Below, piece after piece: positions 1-5,711 of a DNA stretch of 9,779 nucleotides. Under the pieces are notes generated by a model. That model had not been told where the DNA came from. It worked only from the letters and a program-made list of their open reading frames with translations, and made no database searches. Numbering within the stretch: the stretch's first letter is position 1; every line of letters starts with the position of its first letter. Position numbers and translations under genes: made by a program. Source of the DNA: JAZRUY01 sp045598845 (lineage in GTDB: Bacteria; Verrucomicrobiota; Lentisphaeria; Victivallales; Victivallaceae); the NCBI GenBank assembly GCA_045598845.1, contig JAZRUY010000036.1, forward strand, positions 1 through 9,779, written 5' to 3'.

Positions 1-1001
1 TGGAGATGCTCCGCGGATTTCAATGCGCGCTGGTGGAGCGCGCCGCCGCCGATTCCCGGGCGGTGATGCCGGGATTCACGCATCTGCAGCATGCGCAACC
101 GGTACTTTTCGCTCATCATCTGCTTGCTTATGTTGAGATGCTGGACCGTGACGCCGCCCGTATTTCCGACTGCCGCCGGCGCTTCAATGTACTGCCGCTG
201 GGCTCCGGCGCTTTGGCCGGCAGCACTCTGAAAATCGACCGTGAATTTGTGGCGCGCGAACTGGGTTTCGACGGTGTTACCCGCAACAGTATGGATGCGG
301 TAGCCGACCGTGATTTCGCCATTGAACTGGTTGGAGCGCTGGCGATTTTCGCCATGCATGCCAGCCGTCTTTCCGAGGATATCGTGCTGTGGAGCAGTCA
401 GGAATTCGATTTTGTGGAACTCGATGATGCTTTCTGTACCGGTTCCAGCCTGATGCCCCAGAAGAAGAATCCGGATGTCTGTGAACTTACCCGCGGTAAA
501 ACCGCGCGGGTGTACGGAGCTTTAACAGCGTTGCTGACCATGTGCAAGGCGCTGCCGATGACTTACAACCGGGATTTGCAGGAGGATAAAGTGGCGGTAT
601 TTGACGCGGTGGATACCGTTGAGCAGATTCTGACCGTTTATCCTCCGATGATCAGAACGATGAAAATCAAATCTGAAAACATGCTGCGCTCCGCGTCCGA
701 CCCGGCGCTTATGGCTACTGATCTGGCGGAAAAACTGGTGGAAATGAAAGTCCCCTTCCGGGATGCTCATCGTAAAATCGGTTCGCTGGTCAAACTGGCA
801 AAAGAACTCGGACGGCCGCTGGACAGACTTACTTTGGAGGAAATGCGGCGGGCGGTTCCTGAAGCCGGTGTTGAATTCCTTTCCATGTTCGATCCGGTAA
901 AGAGCATAGCGAAGCGAGACATCACCGGCGGAACCTCTTTCGTCCAGGTGGAGAAGCAGATCGGTTACTGGCGGGATCGCCTTGCAAAAATCGGAAAATA
1001 A
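1..1001 (+). CDS. argH: Argininosuccinate lyase, 3' part (5' end outside window)
   Basis: This gene encodes the enzyme that splits L-argininosuccinate into arginine and fumarate, the last step of arginine synthesis, in the cytoplasm. The frame is open from the window edge (gag at 3-5) to TAA at 999-1001. About 333 residues are visible, so roughly 130 N-terminal residues of the usual 450-470 are missing. Counting from the ATG at 6, PGFTHLQHAQP (22-32) carries the conserved Thr-His of the active site. GSSLMPQKKNPD (146-157, bases 441-476) is the fumarase/aspartase superfamily signature whose Ser is the catalytic acid/base in ArgH. The THLQ context and the close overall fit favour ArgH over adenylosuccinate lyase or aspartase. 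The ATG at 6 is an internal Met and not a start. The stop codon overlaps the spacer of the proposed rpsB promoter. argG lies on the opposite strand near the right end. Confidence 0.95.
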   Translation, partial: EMLRGFQCALVERAAADSRAVMPGFTHLQHAQPVLFAHHLLAYVEMLDRDAARISDCRRRFNVLPLGSGALAGSTLKIDREFVARELGFDGVTRNSMDAVADRDFAIELVGALAIFAMHASRLSEDIVLWSSQEFDFVELDDAFCTGSSLMPQKKNPDVCELTRGKTARVYGALTALLTMCKALPMTYNRDLQEDKVAVFDAVDTVEQILTVYPPMIRTMKIKSENMLRSASDPALMATDLAEKLVEMKVPFRDAHRKIGSLVKLAKELGRPLDRLTLEEMRRAVPEAGVEFLSMFDPVKSIAKRDITGGTSFVQVEKQIGYWRDRLAKIGK

Positions 1002-1010
1002 TATTATATT
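982..1010 (+). promoter_or_regulatory. Sigma70-type promoter of rpsB-tsf
   Basis: The -35 box TTGCAA (982-987) and -10 box TATATT (1005-1010) are separated by exactly 17 nt. They straddle the argH stop codon and sit about 110 nt upstream of rpsB. The tRNA-Gly promoter on the other strand has identical hexamers and spacing, which strengthens the call. The predicted transcript would start near 1017 and have a leader of about 100 nt. No experimental evidence is available. Confidence 0.6.
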
Positions 1011-1022
1011 GATAAAATGTAT

Positions 1023-1046
1023 CCGGCGGCGCGGGTGTGCCGTCGG
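1023..1046 (+). promoter_or_regulatory. Stem-loop in rpsB 5' leader
   Basis: The arms CCGGCGGC (1023-1030) and GCCGTCGG (1039-1046) pair over 8 bp with one G-U, around an 8-nt loop. No U-run follows, so it is not a standard intrinsic terminator for argH. It begins just after the predicted transcription start. Autogenous control of rpsB-tsf by S2 binding to a structured leader is known in gammaproteobacteria. A similar role here is inference from position only. Confidence 0.35.
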
Positions 1047-1119
1047 TCAATAACAACCAAACCCCAAGGGTGTCTTGCATTTCAGCTAAGCGCCGCAAAG
1101 AAGAAAGGAAATTCGCATT

Positions 1120-2052
1120 ATGGCGAAAATCACCATCAATGACCTGCTCGAAGCCGGTTGTCATTTCGGTCACCAGACCCGTCGCTGGAACCCCAGAATG
1201 AAGAATTATGTCTACGGGGTGAAAAATGGCATTTCCATCATTGACCTGACCAAAACCATGCGTCAGCTTGCCGCCGCCTGCAATTTCCTGCAGCGCACTG
1301 TGGCTGACGGCGGTGAGTTGCTTTTCGTCGGCACCAAGCGGCAGATCCGCGAACTGGTCGCCGGCGCCGCGGCTGAACCCGGTATGTTCAGTGTTACTGA
1401 GCGCTGGCTCGGCGGCACTCTTACCAACAATGTCACTATCCGCAAGAGCATCAGCAAAATGCAGGAGCTTGACGAAAAACTGGCTTCCGCTTCCGCACTT
1501 GCCGGGATGAAAAAGAAAGAAGAATCCACCTGCAAACGCAATGCTGCCCGTCTGCATCGCGATCTGGACGGCATCGCCGGTATGAAGAAGCTTCCCGCCG
1601 CGCTGGTGGTCGTGGATGTGTGCAATGAAATCAATGCGGTCCGTGAGGCCAAAAAGCTTAATATTCCGATTGTGGCTATTGTGGATACTAACGGCGACCC
1701 GAGTGTGATCGACTACCCCGTGGCCGCCAATGATGATGCTGTCCGTTCGGTCGAAATCATCATCAATATCTTCCGCGATGCGGTTAAAATCGCCCGTGAC
1801 ATCTATGTGAAGAAAGCCGCCGAATCCCGCGATGCGGCCGAAGCCGCCAGGAAGATTCAGCAGGAGAATGCTGAAGATGCCGCTAAGGATGAGGCGAAGA
1901 AACCGGTGCGCCGTACCCGCAAGCCGGCTGCCGGCAGTGCGGAAAAATCCGCGGAGAAACCCGCCGTCAAGAAGACTGTCCGCCGTACGGTGAAAAAAGC
2001 CGCCGATGCCGCGCCGGCCGCTCCCGCGGCCGATGCTTCTGAAAACAAGTGA
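1120..2052 (+). CDS. rpsB: 30S ribosomal protein S2
   Basis: This encodes ribosomal protein S2, a late-assembling 30S protein at the head-body junction that works with S1 in mRNA binding. The start MAKITINDLLEAGCHFGHQ and the blocks FGHQTRRWNPRM, FVGTKRQ, RWLGGTLTNN, GMKKLPAALVVVD and IVAIVDTNGDPSVIDYP are all S2 hallmarks. The ATG follows an AAAGGAAA purine tract at good spacing. The protein has 310 residues against about 241 in E. coli. The excess is a C-terminal tail from about residue 240, beginning with an Ala/Glu-rich helix and ending in Lys/Arg/Ala/Pro-rich repeats (KKPVRRTRK, KKTVRRTVKK) that are probably disordered. The gene is followed after 24 nt by tsf, the classic rpsB-tsf pair. 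Function is certain; the role of the tail is unknown. Confidence 0.98.
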   Translation: MAKITINDLLEAGCHFGHQTRRWNPRMKNYVYGVKNGISIIDLTKTMRQLAAACNFLQRTVADGGELLFVGTKRQIRELVAGAAAEPGMFSVTERWLGGTLTNNVTIRKSISKMQELDEKLASASALAGMKKKEESTCKRNAARLHRDLDGIAGMKKLPAALVVVDVCNEINAVREAKKLNIPIVAIVDTNGDPSVIDYPVAANDDAVRSVEIIINIFRDAVKIARDIYVKKAAESRDAAEAARKIQQENAEDAAKDEAKKPVRRTRKPAAGSAEKSAEKPAVKKTVRRTVKKAADAAPAAPAADASENK

Positions 2053-2076
2053 CATTAACTAACGGGGTTGAATATT

Positions 2077-2886
2077 ATGGCTATTACCGCTAAAATGGTG
2101 CAGGATCTTCGCGAGAAGACCGGTGCCGGTATGATGGATTGCAAAAAAGCGCTGGTCGCCGCCGACGGCGATATGGAAAAAGCGATTGAAAATCTGCGCA
2201 AGACCGGTGCCGCCAAGGCTGAAAAAAAGGCCGGCCGTACCACCAATCAGGGAAAGGTGCTGACCGCTATCAACGGCAATTCCGCCTCGATCGTGGAAGT
2301 TTTGTGCGAGACTGATTTCGCCGCCAAGACCGATAAATTCATCGGTTTCGTTTCGGGAATTGCCGGAAATATTTTGAAAATGGACGGCAACGGTGATGTG
2401 TCCGCCGCGGTGCAGGATGCCGAAAAGGCTAACCTTACCGCGCACATCGGTGTGATCGGTGAAAATATGCAGATCCGCCGCGCGCAGCGCTGGGTCGCGG
2501 ACGGAAGCGTTTTCGCCAATTACCATCATGACGGCGGGCGCGTAAGTGTGCTGATCGAAGTTTCCGGAGCCGCTGACGAGGCGGTGCTCAAGGATATTTG
2601 TCTGCATATTGCCGCGATGCGCCCGGCTTACATTGCCCCGGGGGATATTCCCGCGGCGGTGATTGACAAGGAAAAGGAGATTGCCGCCGCCGCTGATCCC
2701 AAGCTGGCCGGTAAGCCAAAAGAAATGCTGGATAAGATTCTCAGCGGTAAAATCAATAAATTCTACGGCGAAGTCTGTCTGATGAATCAGCCGTGGGTTC
2801 GTGATGATAAGACCACTTTGGCCAAATTGCATCCCGGACTGAAAGTGAAGCGTTTTGTACGCTGGGAAGTCGGCGAAGATCTTTGA
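2077..2886 (+). CDS. tsf: Translation elongation factor Ts
   Basis: EF-Ts is the nucleotide-exchange factor that releases GDP from EF-Tu. The N-terminal UBA-like domain (about residues 1-42) has the signature VQDLREKTGAGMMDCKKAL. The TDF motif at residues 79-81 matches the Asp80-Phe81 pair that E. coli EF-Ts inserts near the Mg2+ site of EF-Tu. The C-terminal block GKINKFYGEVCLMNQPWVRD is also diagnostic. The product has 269 residues, normal for the family (E. coli 283). I chose ATG 2077 because GGGG at 2064-2067 lies 9 nt upstream and because MAITAKMVQDLRE is the family N-terminus. A TTG at 2068 would add three residues and would touch that ribosome-binding site. The gene is cotranscribed with rpsB and ends before a clear terminator. 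No pyrH or frr follows, unlike many bacteria. Confidence 0.97.
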   Translation: MAITAKMVQDLREKTGAGMMDCKKALVAADGDMEKAIENLRKTGAAKAEKKAGRTTNQGKVLTAINGNSASIVEVLCETDFAAKTDKFIGFVSGIAGNILKMDGNGDVSAAVQDAEKANLTAHIGVIGENMQIRRAQRWVADGSVFANYHHDGGRVSVLIEVSGAADEAVLKDICLHIAAMRPAYIAPGDIPAAVIDKEKEIAAAADPKLAGKPKEMLDKILSGKINKFYGEVCLMNQPWVRDDKTTLAKLHPGLKVKRFVRWEVGEDL

Positions 2887-2911
2887 TTTCTCTGAGCGTA
2901 GATTTACAATG

Positions 2912-2945
2912 AACCGCGGCGCCGTGGTTGCGCTGCGGTTTTTAT
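2912..2945 (+). terminator. Intrinsic terminator of rpsB-tsf
   Basis: The arms AACCGCGGC (2912-2920) and GCTGCGGTT (2932-2940) form a 9-bp stem with one G-U, around an 11-nt loop. The stem runs directly into TTTAT, giving a five-T run with the end of the arm. It lies 26 nt after the tsf stop, as expected for the end of the operon. Confidence 0.75.
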
Positions 2946-3023
2946 ATCTTTAAAACCTTTGAGAATTCTGTTCCGTCCGTTATGAATTTTATTGCTTTGG
3001 TTATGAAAATACTCATGGTCTGA

Positions 3024-3053
3024 TTGCGGATGGACCGCTTACCGCTGTATATT
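3024..3053 (+). promoter_or_regulatory. Possible promoter of the CNNM transporter gene
   Basis: TTGCGG (3024-3029) and TATATT (3048-3053) are separated by 18 nt, about 70 nt upstream of the transporter start. The -10 hexamer matches those of the rpsB and tRNA-Gly promoters. The rest of 2946-3125 is fairly AT-rich, so chance matches are possible. The upstream terminator makes an independent promoter here likely. Confidence 0.4.
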
Positions 3054-3100
3054 ATCGCGGTATCGGTTTATAGACAAAATAAACGCAGGGGCATGTTTTC

Positions 3101-3117
3101 AGCCGTCGATAACGGTT
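3101..3117 (+). promoter_or_regulatory. Small hairpin just upstream of the transporter start
   Basis: AGCCGT (3101-3106) and ACGGTT (3112-3117) can pair over 6 bp with one G-U, around a 5-nt loop. The hairpin occupies the place where a Shine-Dalgarno for ATG 3126 would normally lie, and no clear one is present. A 9-codon frame (ATG 3093, TGA 3120-3122) runs through it in the same frame as the transporter. Its only SD-like run (AGGGG, 3087-3091) is 1 nt from that ATG, so translation of the leader frame is doubtful. Confidence 0.25.
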
Positions 3118-3125
3118 GCTGACTT

Positions 3126-4370
3126 ATGACAGCGATAATTATAACAATAATATTTCTGGTATTGTGTTCGGCATTCTTTTCCGCCTCGGAAACCGCTTAT
3201 ACATCGCTTAACCGTACCCGCTTGAAAAGCATGGCCGAAAACGGAAGCCGTATGGCCGCCGTGACCTTGCGTCTGACGGAAGATTTCGATCATCTGCTTA
3301 CTACTGTTCTCATCGGTAATAACATTGTCAATATCGCCGCATCGGCCGCCGGTACGGTGTTGTTTATCCGGCTGTACGGGAGTTGCGGCGCCACGGTTTC
3401 CACGCTGGTGCTGACTGCGGTGGTGCTGGTGTTCGGAGAAGTTACTCCTAAATGCGTGGTGCGGGAATATCCGGAGCGGTTTGCAATTGTTGCCGCACCT
3501 GTGCTCCTGGTGCTTAAATGGCTGTGCTGGCCGTTGAATTTTCTTTTCGCTTTGTGGAAAACATTGCTGGCGCGGATATTGAAACTGGGCGATGGTTTAC
3601 GGATGTCCCAGGAGGAACTGCTGTTGCTGGTGGATGAAGTGCAGAGCGACGGAGTGATAGACCGTGACGAGGGCGTTTTGCTGCGTAATGCCATCAAATT
3701 TACTGAATGTCAGGTCGAAGAGATCATTACCCCGAGAGTGGATGTCGCCGCTGTCCCGGCGGAGGCGTCGCGGCGGGAAGTGGCGGATAAGTTCTTATCC
3801 ACAAAATTCTCCCGTCTGCTGGTTTACTCCGGCAGTATGGATAACATCGTCGGTATCGTAGTGCTGCGGGATTTTTTCGGCGAAAGCGATAACGGAGACT
3901 GGAAACTGTCCAGGGTTATGACTCCTCCGTTCTTCATCCAGAAAACCGAAAAAATCGATGATGTGCTTAAGAAAATGCAGCAGTGCCGGTCACAATTGGC
4001 CGTGGTTATCGATGAGTTCGGCGGGACGCTCGGCATTGTTTCCATGGAGGATATCATTGAAGAACTGGTGGGGGAAATCTGGGATGAGCATGACGAGGTG
4101 GTGGAAAAATTCAAATCGCTCGGAGATGAAGTTTTCAGTGTGGATTGCACGGTTACTCTGGATGATTTCGGAGAATTTTTCGATTTCCGTCCTGATTCCT
4201 CGGAACCGATGCTGGGCGGCTGGGTTTTAGAGCAGTTGGGAAAGATTCCGCAGAACGGCGATAGTTTTACTGTCGGCGAATTGGAAATAGAGGTACTGCA
4301 GTGCAGTCGCCGCCGGGTGCGCCGGGTGAGGGTAAGGCATACTCCGCCGTCAGCTGCCGCCGGGCAGTAG
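3126..4370 (+). CDS. CNNM/CorC-family transporter (DUF21, CBS pair, CorC_HlyC domain)
   Basis: This is an inner-membrane protein of the CNNM/CorC/HlyC family (E. coli YfjD-like), linked to Mg2+ or divalent-cation efflux. The N-terminal DUF21 membrane domain (about residues 1-150) has FSASETA (18-24), LIGNN (62-66) and GEVTPK (104-109), with hydrophobic helices near 3-18, 68-82, 90-105 and 120-145. A CBS pair follows (about 201-320), starting at the family motif ITPRVD (201-206) and containing VVIDEFGGTLGIVSMEDIIE (293-312). The CorC_HlyC domain (about 330-405) completes the protein. The length of 414 residues is normal. The start is ATG 3126 because an in-frame TGA lies at 3120-3122 and the N-terminus fits homologues; no good Shine-Dalgarno is visible. 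Ion specificity cannot be read from the sequence. The gene appears to be monocistronic, separated from tsf by a terminator. Confidence 0.92.
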   Translation: MTAIIITIIFLVLCSAFFSASETAYTSLNRTRLKSMAENGSRMAAVTLRLTEDFDHLLTTVLIGNNIVNIAASAAGTVLFIRLYGSCGATVSTLVLTAVVLVFGEVTPKCVVREYPERFAIVAAPVLLVLKWLCWPLNFLFALWKTLLARILKLGDGLRMSQEELLLLVDEVQSDGVIDRDEGVLLRNAIKFTECQVEEIITPRVDVAAVPAEASRREVADKFLSTKFSRLLVYSGSMDNIVGIVVLRDFFGESDNGDWKLSRVMTPPFFIQKTEKIDDVLKKMQQCRSQLAVVIDEFGGTLGIVSMEDIIEELVGEIWDEHDEVVEKFKSLGDEVFSVDCTVTLDDFGEFFDFRPDSSEPMLGGWVLEQLGKIPQNGDSFTVGELEIEVLQCSRRRVRRVRVRHTPPSAAAGQ

Positions 4371-4813
4371 AATTTTCCAACCGGTTATCTTTTTGCGTCT
4401 GTGCCGCGGCGCAAAGGTTAGAATATGCCGGAACTGGCAGGGCGGTGCCGTATGTGCCGGGAGACATAGTCATCCGGAGTCCCCGGAGGAAATTCAAAAC
4501 CGGCAGCCCTGTTTTATATCGTGGAGAATCTGGATCCGGGAAATATCCGCATTTACGATTGCAACGCGTCCGGACGCAGGGGCTTCGTCAATATGCTGTT
4601 TTTTTACGGAAGTTTGTTCGGACGAAAACGTGTCGTTTCTTTGCGGTGAAACGGAAATGATTTCTGTTCTCCGGCAGTCAAAAAACATCCGGAAATAATG
4701 TCGAAAGAAAAAGTTTCTTCGCGGAAGGCAAAGTCTGCCTTGGCGAAACGGACTTCTTCGGTGTTGTTGATTTTTCAGATTGAAAATTCGCCGGTCAACG
4801 GAAAGACATGAAA
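4371..4813. other. Gene-poor junction between convergent blocks, with a possible coding remnant
   Basis: This stretch separates the plus-strand transporter from the minus-strand tRNA-Gly. I see no complete gene. In the transporter frame, reading past its TAG gives 92 codons broken by only two further stops, both TAG (4419-4421 and 4467-4469), before TGA at 4647-4649. The last piece (4470-4646, 59 codons) reads like protein, for example ALFYIVENLDPGNIRIYD, but has no usable start near the GGAGGA at 4485-4490. Also present are a perfect 12-base palindrome GCGTCCGGACGC (4566-4577) and the hairpin at 4718-4747 listed separately. Other short frames here have unconvincing amino-acid composition. 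It may be a decayed gene or simply intergenic DNA. Confidence 0.4.
4706..4747 (-). terminator. Probable intrinsic terminator downstream of tRNA-Gly
   Basis: Read on the minus strand, AAGGCA (4741-4736) pairs with TGCCTT (4730-4725) around a 5-nt loop. The stem continues through a small internal loop as TTCGC with GCGAA, giving 11 bp in all (4747-4718). Downstream comes GAAAC and then a CTTTTTCTTT tract (4713-4704). If the base re-pairs as GTTTCGC with a 3-nt bulge, the T-tract directly follows the stem. It lies about 70 nt past the tRNA 3' end. No T-run follows on the plus strand, so it is less convincing for the transporter gene. Confidence 0.5.
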
Positions 4814-4889
4814 TGGAGCGAGTGACCGGATTCGAACCGGCGACAATCACGTTGGCAACGTGATGCTCTACCAACTGAGCTACACTCGC
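4814..4889 (-). tRNA. tRNA-Gly (anticodon GCC), CCA encoded
   Basis: The minus strand folds into a full cloverleaf. The acceptor stem is GCGAGTG with CACTCGC. The D arm is GCTC, AGTTGGTA, GAGC. The anticodon stem is TCACG with CGTGA around the loop TTGCCAA, giving anticodon GCC for GGC/GGU glycine codons. The T arm is GCCGG, TTCGAAT, CCGGT (outermost pair G-T). The discriminator base is T (4817), followed by encoded CCA at 4816-4814, giving 76 nt in total. It lies downstream of rnc in the same orientation but has its own promoter. Translating this region gives a spurious peptide containing QLVEH and SNPVTRS, a known artefact of tRNA genes. Confidence 0.97.
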
Positions 4890-4911
4890 ACTGTCAGTTT
4901 TCCACTCTCTA

Positions 4912-4940
4912 AATATATTGCCGTTTTGGCCGGTTTGCAA
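4912..4940 (-). promoter_or_regulatory. Promoter of tRNA-Gly
   Basis: On the minus strand, TTGCAA (4940-4935) and TATATT (4917-4912) are separated by exactly 17 nt. The predicted start lies near 4905, leaving a leader of about 16 nt before the mature tRNA 5' end at 4889. Hexamers and spacing are identical to the proposed rpsB promoter. The arrangement is what is expected for a stable-RNA gene with its own promoter inside a same-strand gene cluster. Confidence 0.7.
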
Positions 4941-5007
4941 GCGTGCCTGACGAAAATCTTACTGAAGAAAATACCGTGATTGTCCGGCGGCCGCCGTGCC
5001 GCTTTAT

Positions 5008-5709
5008 TTACTCGTTCGTATTGCCGGATGCTGTATCGAATTGGCGGTACAATGCCAGTGCGGCTTCGCATTCAGCCTGACGCCGGTTCCCGGCCGATGC
5101 GGTCGCCCTACGACCGCGCAGCCGCGCTTCCACGGTGAATACCGGGCAGTGTTCCGGTCCGTCTATCTTTAAGACCTCGTATTCCGGGGTGATCCCCCAG
5201 CGGCTCTGGGAAAACTCCTGCAATGCCCCCTTGGGGTTGCTGCTGGCGTTCAGTTCTCTCGGATCTCCCAGTTCACGCAGTCTTTCCAGCAGAAAATCTC
5301 TTGCGGTATCCAGCCCGCCGGCCAGATATATTGCTCCGAGTACCGATTCAAAAAGATCGGCCACGGTGGATTCCCGCTGATTGCCATGCGCTTCAAGTTC
5401 ACCCTTGCCCATGCGCAGAAAATCCCCCAGCCGCAGCTTACGGGCGAATCCCGCTATCGTGGATTCTCTGGCCAGTGCCGCCCTTAATTTAGTCAATTCT
5501 CCCTCATCGGCTTCCGGATACTGCCGGTACAGATATTCGCTCAAAAGGATTTCCAGTACCGCATCCCCCAGAAACTCAAGCCTTTGATTGTCGTAATTTA
5601 AATTATGCTCCGAGGCATAGGAACGGTGGGTCATGGCTTCTGATAACTGACTCCCCCATATAATGCCGTCCGGCAGTGCGCGCATCAGATTTTCCAGTTT
5701 TTCAGGCAT
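5008..5709 (-). CDS. rnc: Ribonuclease III
   Basis: RNase III is the dsRNA-specific endonuclease that processes 16S and 23S rRNA precursors and some mRNAs. The product has 233 residues, normal for the family. The N-terminal catalytic domain contains the signature NQRLEFLGDAVLEI (41-54). Metal-binding acidic residues are visible at E45, D49, D118 and E121, matching E. coli E41, D45, D114 and E117 with a constant shift of four. The dsRNA-binding domain occupies about residues 158-224 (NPKGALQEFSQ to QAECEAALAL). ATG 5709 is chosen because GGAGG (5719-5715) lies 5 nt upstream; a GTG at 5715 would overlap that site. The upstream kinase gene stops at 5712, only 2 nt away, so translational coupling is likely. 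The usual neighbours lepB and era, or acpP and smc, are absent. Confidence 0.96.
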   Translation of the reverse strand: MPEKLENLMRALPDGIIWGSQLSEAMTHRSYASEHNLNYDNQRLEFLGDAVLEILLSEYLYRQYPEADEGELTKLRAALARESTIAGFARKLRLGDFLRMGKGELEAHGNQRESTVADLFESVLGAIYLAGGLDTARDFLLERLRELGDPRELNASSNPKGALQEFSQSRWGITPEYEVLKIDGPEHCPVFTVEARLRGRRATASAGNRRQAECEAALALYRQFDTASGNTNE

Positions 5710-5711
5710 AG

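Noticed and set aside
922..2055. Long open frame of 377 codons on the minus strand opposite rpsB
   Set aside because: It is antisense to a certain rpsB, starts inside argH, has a Gly/Phe/His/Asp-rich composition typical of the complement of a GC-biased gene, and shows no recognisable domain.
2059..2832. Open frame of 257 codons on the minus strand opposite tsf
   Set aside because: It lies antisense to a certain tsf, with repetitive composition and no known motif.
3707..3730. Considered whether the CBS/CorC_HlyC half is a separate gene fused to DUF21
   Set aside because: The DUF21-CBS-CorC_HlyC order in one chain is the normal CNNM/YfjD architecture, so it is no novel fusion.
4392..4415. Hairpin TTTGCG/CGCAAA after the transporter stop, considered as its terminator
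   Set aside because: The loop is 12 nt and no T-run follows on either strand, so it does not meet the intrinsic-terminator pattern.
4301..4698. Two overlapping plus-strand frames after the transporter gene (119 and 101 codons)
   Set aside because: They begin inside the transporter gene or just past it, lack ribosome-binding sites, and are Arg/Cys-rich without recognisable motifs. Only the separate amber-interrupted frame looked protein-like.
4494..4940. Minus-strand frame of 148 codons across the tRNA
   Set aside because: It contains SVAQLVEH and GSNPVTRS, the familiar spurious translation of a tRNA gene.
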